Positions 45,065-53,352 of a stretch of 64,000 nucleotides of DNA are shown in pieces. This DNA is from Bradyrhizobium sp. CCH5-F6. Lineage in GTDB: Bacteria > Pseudomonadota > Alphaproteobacteria > Rhizobiales > Xanthobacteraceae. The position numbers and the translations under genes are program-made. The notes beneath the pieces were generated by a model that searched no databases, was not told the origin of the DNA, and saw nothing but the letters and a program-made list of their open reading frames with translations. How positions within the stretch are numbered: position 1 is the first letter of the stretch; every line of letters begins with the position of its first letter. The DNA is taken from contig NZ_LSIC01000124.1 of assembly GCF_001556045.1 (NCBI RefSeq), positions 111,162-175,161 on the forward strand. The letters are read 5' to 3'.

Positions 45065-46107
45065 TCGGCCGCCGTCCTCTTGGAGACGTCGTCGGCCTTG
45101 TCGGTCTCGAAATGCTTTTCGCTGTGCTCGGCGACGAAGTAGATCGGGCGCGCCTTCAGCTCGGACAGGATCTTGCCGATATATTCGCCGACGATGCCGA
45201 TCATGATCAGTTGCACGCCGCCGATGGTCATCAGCCCGATCACGAGCGAGGGATAGCCGGGCACCTGCTTGCCGGTCGTGAACACCTCCCAGAGGATCGA
45301 AAGGCCGAACAGGAAGGCGCCTCCGGCGAGAATGACGCCGAGCAGGCTGGCGAAGCGCAGCGGTGCCACCGAAAACGAGGTCAGGCCTTCGATCGAGAGG
45401 CCGAGCAGGCTTGCGGCGTTGAACGTGGTGACGCCATGGACGCGCGCCGCAGGCTCGTAGTCGACGCGGATCTGGCGGAAGCCGATCCAGCTGGCGAGGC
45501 CCTTGAAGAAGCGGTTGCGCTCCGGCAACTGCCTGAGTGCGGCGACCGCGCGCGGGGAGAGCAGGCGGAAGTCGCCGGCGTCCTCGGGAATCTTCTGGCG
45601 CGCGCCCCAATTGATCAGCGCGTAGAAGCCGTGCACCGCGACCCGCCGCAGGAAGGGCTCGTTGTCGCGATGCGCCTTGGCGGTGTAGACGACGTCATAT
45701 CCGTCCTCGATCCAGTGCCGCACCAGCTGTTCGATGAGTGCCGGCGGGTGCTGGCCGTCGCCGTCCATGAACATGACGGCGCCGAGCCGGGCATGGTCGA
45801 GGCCCGCCATCAGCGCGGCCTCCTTGCCGAAATTGCGCGACAGCGACACCACCTGGACGTCGACGGCGTCGGCCGGCAGCGCCCGCGCGATCGACAGCGT
45901 CGCATCCTTGCTGCCGTCGTCGACATAGACGACCTCGCAAGACAGCCGATAGCGTTGCCGCAGCGTCTTCGCGAGATCGCAGATGCGCTGATGCAGGGCA
46001 GCGAGCCCCGCCGCCTCGTTGTAGACGGGGACGACAATCGACAGTCCCTTCGCGGCGGCGCTGGCCGCCGTGGTCGTCATGCCGGAAACGTCAGAGCCCA
46101 GCGTCAT
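45061..46107 (-). CDS. polyprenyl-phosphate-type GT2 glycosyltransferase (ArnC/DPM1-like)
   Basis: A 348-residue GT2 enzyme of the DPM1/ArnC/GtrB group. GLSIVVPVYNEAAGL near residues 21-35, VYVDDGSKDATL and VMFMDGDGQHPP (DxD) form the catalytic domain; YLLGARQKIPEDAGDFRL-like text (INWGARQKIPEDAGDFRLLS) is the conserved linker. The C-terminus holds two membrane segments (LRFASLLGVILAGGAFLFG and VIGLMTIGGVQLIMIGIVGEY). Such enzymes make undecaprenyl-phosphate sugars used to modify lipid A or other envelope polymers. It is coupled to the ChbG/HpnK deacetylase. Start is ATG 46105-46107, or a second Met ten codons later. Confidence 0.9.
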   Translation of the reverse strand: MTLGSDVSGMTTTAASAAAKGLSIVVPVYNEAAGLAALHQRICDLAKTLRQRYRLSCEVVYVDDGSKDATLSIARALPADAVDVQVVSLSRNFGKEAALMAGLDHARLGAVMFMDGDGQHPPALIEQLVRHWIEDGYDVVYTAKAHRDNEPFLRRVAVHGFYALINWGARQKIPEDAGDFRLLSPRAVAALRQLPERNRFFKGLASWIGFRQIRVDYEPAARVHGVTTFNAASLLGLSIEGLTSFSVAPLRFASLLGVILAGGAFLFGLSILWEVFTTGKQVPGYPSLVIGLMTIGGVQLIMIGIVGEYIGKILSELKARPIYFVAEHSEKHFETDKADDVSKRTAAE

Positions 46108-46194
46108 CGATCAAGGTTCCAGAGGTGTTAGGTCTTCTCAACAGCATATGGTAGCTGCCGTTTGCTGTCGCTACGCTGAACGAACCCCCGGGGC

Positions 46195-47172
46195 TCACCG
46201 CCCCAGGAACGTTTCGAGCTTGGCGAACAGCGGATTCTCGCGGTCGAACACGTAATCGAGCGAGACAACCGAGACGGTCTCCGCGCCATGCTCGCGCAGG
46301 AAGCTCGCCAGTGCGTAGAGCTGCCCCGGCGGGCAGTGCAACGTCAGCATGCCTGATGAGGTTGGCGCGCCGAACGGTGCCTCGACACCGAAACGACTGT
46401 GGGCCTCAGCGAGCAAAGCCGCGTCGCATTCCCGGAAGCGGGTGCGGACCTCGCGGTATTTGTTGGCCCGGGCCCGTGCCGCGATGTGATCGAGGATGAC
46501 GCGCGCCGTCTCCCGCGCCTGCGGCGACCAGTCGGCCTCCTTCGAGGCGACCAGATTGGCCTGGCTGCGCAGGATCACGCCGTCGTCGAGCACCCGGAGG
46601 CCATTGGCGGCGAGCGTCGCGCCCGTCGTGGTGATGTCGACGATCAGCTCGGCGCTGCCGGCGGCCGGCGCCCCTTCGGTCGCGCCTGCGCTTTCCACGA
46701 TGCGGTAGTCGGTGATGCCATGCGTCTGGAAGAAGCCGCGGGTGAGGTTGACGAACTTGGTCGCGACCCGCATCCGCATGTGATGCTGCTCGCGGAAGCC
46801 GGTGGTGACGTCGTCGAGGTCGGCCATGGTGCGGACGTCGATCCAGGCCTGCGGCACCGCGACGACGACGTCGGCATAGCCGAAGCCGAGCCCTTCGATG
46901 AGAGACACGCGCTTGTCGGCATCCGCGATGTTCTCGCGCACCAGGTCTTCGCCGGTGACGCCGAGATGCGCAAAGCCGCGCGACAGTTGCGAGGCGATCT
47001 CGCTCGCCGAGAGATAGGCGACCTCGACATTGTCGAGGCCCGCGATCGTGCCGCGATAGTCGCGGGCGCCGCCGGCCTTCGACAGCTTGAGCCCTGCGCG
47101 GGCGAAGAAGGCCTCGGTATTCTCCTGAAGGCGGCCCTTGGAGGGAACGGCCAGAACGAATGGCGCGCTCAT
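46195..47172 (-). CDS. hisG: ATP phosphoribosyltransferase HisG (long form)
   Basis: A 325-residue HisG, the first enzyme of histidine synthesis (ATP + PRPP to PR-ATP). The catalytic fold shows [20 protein letters not shown], the ATP/PRPP site [27 protein letters not shown] with the conserved TG loop, and VASKEADW. An extra C-terminal segment of about 85 residues ([21 protein letters not shown] onward, ending [19 protein letters not shown]) looks like an ACT-like regulatory domain. The gene lies three bases after hisZ on the same strand. Long HisG forms normally do without HisZ, so the pairing is noteworthy. Confidence 0.95.
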   Translation of the reverse strand: MSAPFVLAVPSKGRLQENTEAFFARAGLKLSKAGGARDYRGTIAGLDNVEVAYLSASEIASQLSRGFAHLGVTGEDLVRENIADADKRVSLIEGLGFGYADVVVAVPQAWIDVRTMADLDDVTTGFREQHHMRMRVATKFVNLTRGFFQTHGITDYRIVESAGATEGAPAAGSAELIVDITTTGATLAANGLRVLDDGVILRSQANLVASKEADWSPQARETARVILDHIAARARANKYREVRTRFRECDAALLAEAHSRFGVEAPFGAPTSSGMLTLHCPPGQLYALASFLREHGAETVSVVSLDYVFDRENPLFAKLETFLGR

Positions 47173-47175
47173 GAC

Positions 47176-48327
47176 TTAAGCTCCCACCTTGCGGCCGATC
47201 CGCGTCAGCGCGTCAACCCAGACCGAGAAGCCGACCGCGGGGATCGGCGCCGTCGAGCCGAGCTGGGTCATCAGGCCGTCATAGCGGCCGCCGGCGACCA
47301 GCGGCTCGGCGCCGTTGCCCCTGTGATGAAGCTCGAATTCGAAGCCGGTGTAATAGTCGAGGCCGCGCCCGAACGCCGTCGAGAAGCGGGTCTGCTTCAC
47401 GTCGATGCCGCGCGCGGCCATGAAGCCGACCCGGCTCTCGAACTGATCGATCGCCGAGGCGAGATCGAGCTTCGCGTCGGCGGTGAGCGCGCGCAGCTCG
47501 GCGATCGCCTCGTCGGGATTGCCCGCGATCGACAGGAAGCGCTTGAGCACGGCGATGGCCTCGCGCGGCAGCGCGCCGCCCTTCAGCGTCGATTGCTCGA
47601 GGAAGCGATCGGCGATCTCCGCCGTGGTGCGCCCGCCGACATTGGTGGTGCCCGCGATCGACATCAGATCGGTGACGAAGGCGAGCGCCGCCTTGCGGTC
47701 GGAGCCGGCGAGGGCGGCCAGCACGCCCTCATATTCGCTGCGCGTCGCGGTGGTTGCGGCCGCCAGTCGCTCCAGATCCTTTTCCAGGCTGATCTTGCGG
47801 TTGAAATCCTTGACCAGGCGGCGGCGCCAGACCGGATAGAGGTTGAGTGCGTCCAGCAGGGCATTGAACAGCGCGACGTCGCCGGTGCGGATCTCGACAT
47901 CGCGGACGCCGAAGGCGGCGGTCGCCTCCAGTGCCAGCGCGAGCATCTCGGCATCGGCGGCGGCACGGTCCTGGCGGCCGAACGATTCGATGCCGGCTTG
48001 CAGGAATTCGCTGGCCTGGCCGCTGCGGTAGCGAAACACCGGGCCGAGATAGCTGAACCCGGCCGGCTGGCCGGCGCGCCCCGAGGCCAAATAGTCGCGC
48101 GCGACGGGGATCGTCAGGTCCGGGCGCAGGCAGAGCTCCTCGCCGGTGAGGTCCGTGGTCAGATACAGACTCTTGCGGATGTCCTCGCCCGAGAGGTCCA
48201 GGAACGGCTCGGCCGGTTGCAGGATGGCGGGCTCGGCCCTGACATAGCCGGCCTGCGCGAACGACAAGAGCAGCGTATCCGCCCAGGCGGCGGAGCCGGC
48301 AGCATTTGAGGTGGCAGTCGCGGTCAT
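47176..48327 (-). CDS. hisZ: ATP phosphoribosyltransferase regulatory subunit HisZ
   Basis: A 383-residue class II aminoacyl-tRNA-synthetase-like protein without a tRNA-binding domain. It shows LCLRPDLTIPVARDYL (motif 2-like region), FSYLGPVFRYRSGQASEFLQAGIESFG and the C-terminal GRGLDYYTGFEFELHH followed by GGRYDGL, the HisS-like motifs. HisZ is a catalytic activator and histidine sensor for HisG. It is immediately upstream of hisG. I take the ATG at 48325-48327; tandem ATGs at 48337-48342 are alternatives that add five residues. The open frame upstream is not family-like. Confidence 0.93.
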   Translation of the reverse strand: MTATATSNAAGSAAWADTLLLSFAQAGYVRAEPAILQPAEPFLDLSGEDIRKSLYLTTDLTGEELCLRPDLTIPVARDYLASGRAGQPAGFSYLGPVFRYRSGQASEFLQAGIESFGRQDRAAADAEMLALALEATAAFGVRDVEIRTGDVALFNALLDALNLYPVWRRRLVKDFNRKISLEKDLERLAAATTATRSEYEGVLAALAGSDRKAALAFVTDLMSIAGTTNVGGRTTAEIADRFLEQSTLKGGALPREAIAVLKRFLSIAGNPDEAIAELRALTADAKLDLASAIDQFESRVGFMAARGIDVKQTRFSTAFGRGLDYYTGFEFELHHRGNGAEPLVAGGRYDGLMTQLGSTAPIPAVGFSVWVDALTRIGRKVGA

Positions 48328-48578
48328 CTCAGGGTCCATCATCCCGGTGGAACCGGGCAGGCTAAGGAAGGGATGGGAGTTGGCGCAGCCCTTAGCATGG
48401 CCCGAATGCGGTTTCGACCTCCAAAGGATCAATCGCTTAACGAGTTTGGCGCGGCACCGGCCCCGTCGCCAGGGCGTGACACGCCACGTCGCTTGTATCT
48501 CGATCAGGTAATATAATACTTATCCCGTGTCTGCTCCCGTTTCGTCGCGGGGTGCGCGCCGCACGAGACGATTCGGCT

Positions 48579-48821
48579 TCATTCGTTCGGGCTGCGGAGT
48601 GGGGGTGCCTCGGTCGCCGCACAGGTCGCGCCTGCTGCGGCGGACACCGCTTCTGCCGCAAGTTGCTCCGCCAGGTCGAGGACCCTTCCCCTTCTGCCGG
48701 GGTCCGTGAGGCGGAGAAACGCCTTGATGAGTCGCAGCGCCTCGTATCGTCCCGCCTCGGGCACGACATCGTCATTCGTCGCCAAATCTTCCGTCGCCAA
48801 GTCTTCCGTCGAGTCTTGCAT
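48579..48821 (-). CDS. small acidic protein, Bradyrhizobium-type, function unknown
   Basis: An 80-residue protein beginning MQDSTEDLATEDLATNDDVV. The N-terminus contains a tandem EDLATEDLAT repeat, mirrored at DNA level by CCGTCGCCAAGTCTTCCGTCG-type repeats. The core EALRLIKAFLRLTDPGRRGRVLDLAEQLA is an amphipathic two-helix unit that I recognise as the tail of many small Bradyrhizobium proteins and some XRE-type regulators (ALxLLKAFxxLxDPxxRxxLLxLAExLA). Start at ATG 48819-48821 follows GGAAGAA. A longer frame to 49103 has no additional order. Low-to-moderate support; the core makes it likely to be real. Confidence 0.5.
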   Translation of the reverse strand: MQDSTEDLATEDLATNDDVVPEAGRYEALRLIKAFLRLTDPGRRGRVLDLAEQLAAEAVSAAAGATCAATEAPPLRSPNE

Positions 48822-49055
48822 CGCCAAGTTCTTCCATCGCGATCGCCCCTCGGCGGCGCCGCCTTCGTCGAAATCGTTGGATGAGTGGTCGCGCACCAAA
48901 GACGCGGCGGTCACCGCTCCGGCAGGCACGCCGAAGGTCCAACCTTCACTGCTGTTCGCGAACTCGTCGGCGAACCATGTCCGATGCAGCCGAAGGCCAG
49001 CGTCACAATGGGAAATTGAGGACGGCTGGCAAGTCGCCGCATACTCATTTTGGGT

Positions 49056-49622
49056 ATGGCAGATGATCCGTTCGCTGCTGCAGTTCGTTACAATGTGAAT
49101 CACGGTTTCAGATTCATGCGCAATGCCTCAGATATTATCCGGACGGTCTCGCGACACACGCTGGCCTACATGCTGTTTTCGATCAGCGAGCTCTTCCGGC
49201 ACTACGAAGACTTCGATCCGCTGGACCTTCTGATCGTTCATGCGGTCCTGAATGCGAACGTCATTCACGTGATGAACAATCCGGCGCTGGACGAGAAATT
49301 CTCCAGCATTCATGCGGTCGAGCCGGATTTGATCAAGCAGGGGGTCTCTCGTGCGGCACTCTCCCGCTTCCTCAGCCTGCCACTGGAGACGGTTCGCCGT
49401 CGCGTGACAGGACTGAAGAGGCGGAAGATTCTCGCCGAGACGAAGGCCGGACTCATCGTGACCGAGCAGAACGCATTCAGGTTTGGAAACAACCACGAAC
49501 TGCAGAAGACGAACATGCTGTTGCTCACGAAGCTGCTTCGCGATCTCAGGCGTGCCGGCATCAGCGGGCCGGATGATCTGCGCGCCTCCAAGGGCGCCAC
49601 GTCCGCCAAGAAGGCAAAGTAA
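49056..49622 (+). CDS. winged-helix DNA-binding-like protein
   Basis: A 188-residue protein. The first half is helical (HTLAYMLFSISELFRHYEDFDPLDLLIVHAVLNANVIHVMNN in overlapping parts). The second half reads GVSRAALSRFLSLPLETVRRRVTGLKRRKILAETKAGLIVTEQN, which has the shape of a winged helix-turn-helix with a wing (KAGLIVTE). The C-terminus is basic (GATSAKKAK). I cannot name a family. The ATG at 49056 is chosen; a TTG two codons earlier and an ATG at 49116 are alternatives. Only five bases separate its stop from the AraC-type gene, so the two are likely co-transcribed. Confidence 0.68.
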   Translation: MADDPFAAAVRYNVNHGFRFMRNASDIIRTVSRHTLAYMLFSISELFRHYEDFDPLDLLIVHAVLNANVIHVMNNPALDEKFSSIHAVEPDLIKQGVSRAALSRFLSLPLETVRRRVTGLKRRKILAETKAGLIVTEQNAFRFGNNHELQKTNMLLLTKLLRDLRRAGISGPDDLRASKGATSAKKAK

Positions 49623-49627
49623 GCGGG

Positions 49628-50638
49628 ATGGATCAAGGCTGTCTCGATACTGCGCGCGAGGGAGCGCAAGAGCTGGCGACGGACCGCTTGATGTCCTTCC
49701 AGGAGCTCAAGCCATCGTCAGCCCTCGAGCTCAGGGCGTATGACATCGACCATTTCGGCGAGACCGAGCGATATGCCGGCGCATCCAGCATGCCGTTGTC
49801 GGTCGGGGCGACGGCAATCATGCGGGCCCGGCTCAGCCTGCCGACCCTGACCCTCTCTCTGGTGAAGACCTTCCCGAGGATCGTTCGCGGCTATCAGTTG
49901 AACAATGCCGTCGCCGTCGTGGTGCCTATGGATCACGTCACCTCGGCGCGCATCAACGGGCAATCGATGGGCCGTTCCATCGTCGTCCTGAAGGGCAGCT
50001 CCGATTGCCTGGTCTACGAGCCGGAGGGCCGGCTGATGGCTGTGCTGTATTTCAGCCTGCCGCAGCGCGAACCCTGGGTGCAACTGGATGATGGCTATCG
50101 CCTGGTGAACCCGCCATCGGACGTCCTTGCCTCGCTGCGCCGCCTGATCTCAGTCACGCTGGAAATCGCGGCGCATGACCCGGACTTCCTGAACCAGCCG
50201 ATGTCGCTGACCGCCGTCGAGCAGTCCCTGCTCAGCACGATGGACGCCGCGCTGCGCACCGGCGTGAGCTGCGGACCTGCGTCGTCCGCCACGGACGGCT
50301 ATCGGCGGATCGTCGCGGACATGGAAAGATTGATCCGGCAAGATCTGACGGTCTGGCCCAAGACGACCGAACTGGCCGCGCAGGTGGGCGTGTCCGTCCG
50401 GACTCTCCAGAGCGCGACCCAGGCCATTTGCGGCATGAGCCCGCATCGCTATAGCCGGATCCTGCGGCTCTGGTCGGTGCGCAAGCAGCTGCGCATCGGT
50501 CCCGGGCCGCGCAGCGTGAAGGCGTGCGCGATTGCGCACGGCTTCTGGCATCTGAGCGAGTTCGCGGCGAGCTACAGGGCGGCCTTCGGAGAGCTGCCGT
50601 CCGAGACCTTGCACCGGGCGGTGCAGGAAACGATCTAG
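49628..50638 (+). CDS. AraC family transcriptional regulator
   Basis: A 336-residue regulator. The N-terminal 220 residues form an AraC-binding-like sensory domain (SALELRAYDIDHFGETERYAG, AVVVPMDHVTSARING) and the C-terminal 100 contain an AraC HTH: LAAQVGVSVRTLQSATQAICGMSPHRYSRILRLW in overlapping parts, then CAIAHGFWHLSEFAASYRAAFGELPSETL. This spelling is close to EutR-like/AraC regulators. Its stop codon overlaps that of the convergent rsmE gene: CTAG at 50635-50638 serves both. Effector and target unknown; the winged-helix partner immediately upstream suggests a two-gene regulatory unit. Confidence 0.87.
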   Translation: MDQGCLDTAREGAQELATDRLMSFQELKPSSALELRAYDIDHFGETERYAGASSMPLSVGATAIMRARLSLPTLTLSLVKTFPRIVRGYQLNNAVAVVVPMDHVTSARINGQSMGRSIVVLKGSSDCLVYEPEGRLMAVLYFSLPQREPWVQLDDGYRLVNPPSDVLASLRRLISVTLEIAAHDPDFLNQPMSLTAVEQSLLSTMDAALRTGVSCGPASSATDGYRRIVADMERLIRQDLTVWPKTTELAAQVGVSVRTLQSATQAICGMSPHRYSRILRLWSVRKQLRIGPGPRSVKACAIAHGFWHLSEFAASYRAAFGELPSETLHRAVQETI

Positions 50639-51390
50639 CCGCTTCCCCCGCCCCAGTCGCCCAGCACCGCCTGCACCAGCGCCAGGGCTGCCACGGCGGC
50701 GGTGTCGGCGCGCATGATCCGGGGGCCGAGGGCCAGCCGCAGGATGTTCGGCTGCCGCAGCAGCAGCGCTCGCTCCTCCTCGGCGAAGCCGCCTTCGGGG
50801 CCGATCAGCACGTCAATACCTCCGCCGGCCTCACGGGCGCGTTGCAGGTTTTGGACAGGGTCCTGGACCTCCGCCGCCTCATCGCAGAAGATCAGCAGCC
50901 GGCCCGCGGCGCGCTGGCTCAAGAAGCGCTCCAGCGGCACCGCCTCGGCCACGGTGGCGATGCTGAGGATGCCGCATTGCTCGGCCGCCTCGACGACGTT
51001 GGCGCGCATCCGCTCGGTGTTGACCCGGGCGGCCTGGGTGTACCGGGTGAAGACGGGTTGCAGGGCGGCGGCACCCATCTCGATGGCCTTCTGCACCATG
51101 TAGTCCAGCCGGGCATGCTTGAGCGGCGCGAAGACGTAAACGAGGTCGGGCAGTCGGTCCTGGGGCCGGGTCTGCTGCAGGACGACGAGGCCATCCGGCC
51201 GCTTGCGGCCTTCGAGGGCGGCCTGCCATTCGCCGTCGCGGCCGTTGAAGGCCAGGACCTCGGCCCCGGCGGAAAGCCGCAGTACATTGCCGAGATAATT
51301 GCTCTGGTCGCGGTCGAGCTCGACCCTGGCGTCCTGGGCGAGGGGGGCGTCGACGAACAGGCGAGGGGCGCGAAAATCGTGGGAAGGCAT
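50635..51390 (-). CDS. rsmE: 16S rRNA (uracil1498-N3)-methyltransferase RsmE
   Basis: A 251-residue SPOUT-class methyltransferase. The N-terminal PUA-like domain includes LDRDQSNYLGNVLRLSAGAEV and AFNGRDGEWQAAL; the C-terminal knot has IGPEGGFAEEERALL and LALGPRIMRADTAAVAAL, the standard RsmE motifs (MRADTA here for the usual LRxETA). It methylates U1498 of 16S rRNA in the assembled 30S subunit. It is convergent with the AraC gene, sharing four bases. The ATG at 51388-51390 is the only one with a family-like start. Nothing unusual otherwise. Confidence 0.95.
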   Translation of the reverse strand: MPSHDFRAPRLFVDAPLAQDARVELDRDQSNYLGNVLRLSAGAEVLAFNGRDGEWQAALEGRKRPDGLVVLQQTRPQDRLPDLVYVFAPLKHARLDYMVQKAIEMGAAALQPVFTRYTQAARVNTERMRANVVEAAEQCGILSIATVAEAVPLERFLSQRAAGRLLIFCDEAAEVQDPVQNLQRAREAGGGIDVLIGPEGGFAEEERALLLRQPNILRLALGPRIMRADTAAVAALALVQAVLGDWGGGSG

Positions 51391-51599
51391 CGTTCAAGGT
51401 CCAATTTACCGCCGTTCTTAGCCGAAAGCCGCCATTTCGGGGTTAAATATTGCCAAAATGGTGCGTCCCGGCGCCGCGCTCTTGCCCTATTCAACGGGTT
51501 GTTAAGCGCTGGCGGGAATCGTAAAAACGCGAACACGCTGGTTGCGCTTCAATTGCAAGACGCCGAACCCCGTAAGCTCCTGCCGGAGAAACCAATTTG

Positions 51600-52229
51600 A
51601 TGATCCGTCATTTGATGGTTCCGATCACTGCCGCCATGCTCGCCATGGGCACCGCGGGTGCCTATGCGCAAAGCGCCTTCCCGGCGCCGCTGCCAAACCA
51701 GGCTCCGAGCAGCTCAGCCTTTCCGCCCGTGAACGGCTCAGCGCCCGTCGCCTCCGTCGGCGCTGCGCCGCAATCCTCCTTCCCCGTGAACGGCGCGGCC
51801 CCGATCGGCGGTGCCGGTCCCGGCGAGGATTGCATGAAGGCCTTCGTTCCTCTGCGCGAGGAAGCCGAGAAGCGGGGCAAGCTGATCAAGGCCGCAAGCG
51901 ACCGTCACGCGCCGCCTGACGAGGCCTGCAAGCTGATCCGCAATTTCAGCCAGGCTGAAGTCAAGATGATCAAGTACATCGAGACCAACGCCGCCAAATG
52001 CGGAATCCCGCCGCAGATCGGCGCGCAGATGAAGGACGGCCACAAGAACACCGAGGCCATGGCGACGAAGGTCTGCAACGTGGCGATGCAGATGCAGCAG
52101 CAACAGGCGCGTCCGGCCGGCCCGTCGCTGAGCGAGGTCCTGGGTTCGGGCTCGGCGCCGGAAATCAATGCAGCCAAGAAGGGCGGCAGCACCTTCGACA
52201 CGCTCAACGGCAACGTCCTGACCCGATGA
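51600..52229 (+). CDS. secreted protein of unknown function
   Basis: A 209-residue protein with a signal peptide (MIRHLMVPITAAMLAMGTAGAYAQ). Residues about 25-75 are Ala/Pro/Ser-rich and low in structure. The core has three Cys (GEDCMKAF, DEACKLI, AAKCGIPP, TKVCNVAM gives four) arranged as in small disulfide-linked helical bundles: ASDRHAPPDEACKLIRNFSQ, then VKMIKYIETNAAKCGIP. The pattern is seen in conserved Bradyrhizobium exported proteins with no known job. ATG 51600 is preferred over the preceding TTG. Its stop overlaps the ATG of ubiA by four bases, coupling the two genes. Confidence 0.78.
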   Translation: MIRHLMVPITAAMLAMGTAGAYAQSAFPAPLPNQAPSSSAFPPVNGSAPVASVGAAPQSSFPVNGAAPIGGAGPGEDCMKAFVPLREEAEKRGKLIKAASDRHAPPDEACKLIRNFSQAEVKMIKYIETNAAKCGIPPQIGAQMKDGHKNTEAMATKVCNVAMQMQQQQARPAGPSLSEVLGSGSAPEINAAKKGGSTFDTLNGNVLTR

Positions 52230-53158
52230 GCGATACATCCGCCCGCGTTGCCGATTCCACCGGCAACTGGGTCGATACCGTCGCGCCGCATTGGGCGCGA
52301 CCCTACCTGCGCTTGTCCCGCTTCGACCGTCCGATCGGCTCCTGGCTCCTCTTGATGCCGTGCTGGTGGTCGGCGGCGCTGGCCGCCGGCATGGCGCACG
52401 ACGTCCGCGGCCTGCCACTCACCATCGCGCTGTTCTTCGTCGGCGCCTTCGTGATGCGCGGGGCCGGCTGCGCCTGGAACGACATCACCGACCGTGACCT
52501 CGACGCCAAGGTCGAGCGTACCCGCTCGCGGCCGTTGCCCTCGGGGCAGATCAGCGTGAAGCAGGCGCTGGCTTTCCTGGTCGCGCTGGCCGTGACCGGT
52601 CTCGTCGTGTTGCTGCAATTCAACCGTTTCGCCGTCCTGACCGGCATCGCCTCGCTTCTGGTCGTCGCGATCTATCCCTTCATGAAGCGCATCACCTGGT
52701 GGCCCCAGATCGTGCTCGGGCTGGCCTTCTCCTGGGGCGCCCTGATGGGATTTGCCGTCACCTTCGGACGGATCGACGTCACCGCGCTCGTGCTCTATGG
52801 CGGCGCGATCTCCTGGGTGATCGGCTACGACACGATCTACGCGCATCAGGACGCCGAAGACGACGCGCTGATCGGCGTCAAGTCGACCGCGCGCCTGTTC
52901 GGCGCGCATACGCACCAGGCGCTGATCCTGTTCTATGGGCTCGCTGTGATGTTGATCGGCGTCGCGCTGGCCTCCGCCGATGCGCGCTGGCCGGCCTGGC
53001 TCGGCCTTGCCGCCTTCGCCGCGCATCTGGCATGGCAGATCGTGCGGCTGAGGATCGACGATCCCGAGCTGTGCCTTCGCCTGTTCAAGTCGAACCGGGA
53101 TGCCGGGCTGCTGCTGTTCGCGGGATTGCTGGCCGACGCGGTGCTGCGGGCGGCCTGA
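52226..53158 (+). CDS. ubiA: 4-hydroxybenzoate polyprenyltransferase UbiA
   Basis: A 310-residue integral membrane prenyltransferase with about eight to nine membrane segments. The first Asp-rich motif is NDITDRDLD (NDxxDxxxD) and the second is YAHQDAEDD, both required for Mg-prenyl-diphosphate binding. SRFDRPIGSWLLLMPCWW near the N-terminus is also family-typical. It attaches the polyprenyl chain to 4-hydroxybenzoate in ubiquinone synthesis. Its ATG lies inside the stop of the secreted-protein gene (ATGA at 52226-52229), so translation is coupled. No other ubiquinone gene is nearby. Confidence 0.95.
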   Translation: MSDTSARVADSTGNWVDTVAPHWARPYLRLSRFDRPIGSWLLLMPCWWSAALAAGMAHDVRGLPLTIALFFVGAFVMRGAGCAWNDITDRDLDAKVERTRSRPLPSGQISVKQALAFLVALAVTGLVVLLQFNRFAVLTGIASLLVVAIYPFMKRITWWPQIVLGLAFSWGALMGFAVTFGRIDVTALVLYGGAISWVIGYDTIYAHQDAEDDALIGVKSTARLFGAHTHQALILFYGLAVMLIGVALASADARWPAWLGLAAFAAHLAWQIVRLRIDDPELCLRLFKSNRDAGLLLFAGLLADAVLRAA

Positions 53159-53165
53159 TGGCCAC

Positions 53166-53247
53166 TCAATTCCTTGCGATGATCTCGCGTTCGCCGCGAT
53201 GAACCGGTAGCTCGCGGACGCGGTAATGAGGGCGTCGTAGCGGCTGC
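53166..53247 (-). pseudogene. duplicated 3' tail of the DUF6101 gene
   Basis: Read on the minus strand this segment gives RELPVHRGEREIIARN and a stop, against RELTVHQGEREIIARN and a stop at the end of the neighbouring DUF6101 gene (53353 onwards). About 45 of 50 bases match, the frame is kept and both end in a stop codon (TGA here, TAA in the gene). Further upstream RRPHYRV resembles RRRVAMA. The copy has no start. A palindromic repeat (53248-53335) lies between the two tails. Confidence 0.6.
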
Positions 53248-53335
53248 GTAGGGTGGATTAGCGAAGCGTAATCCACCTCTTCTGTTGCCGCGGAAATATA
53301 AGAGGTGGGTTACGCCTACGGCTAACCCACCCTAC
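53248..53335. repeat. palindromic repeat (family F)
   Basis: GTAGGGTGGATTAGCGAAGC with GTAATCCACCTCTT at the left, and AAGAGGTGGGTTACGCC then GGCTAACCCACCCTAC at the right, form a nested inverted repeat of 88 bases. This GTAGGGTGGGTTAGC type is widespread in Bradyrhizobium intergenic DNA. Here it separates the DUF6101 gene from its duplicated tail. Confidence 0.85.
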
Positions 53336-53352
53336 GGCACCGTGATTGCCGT

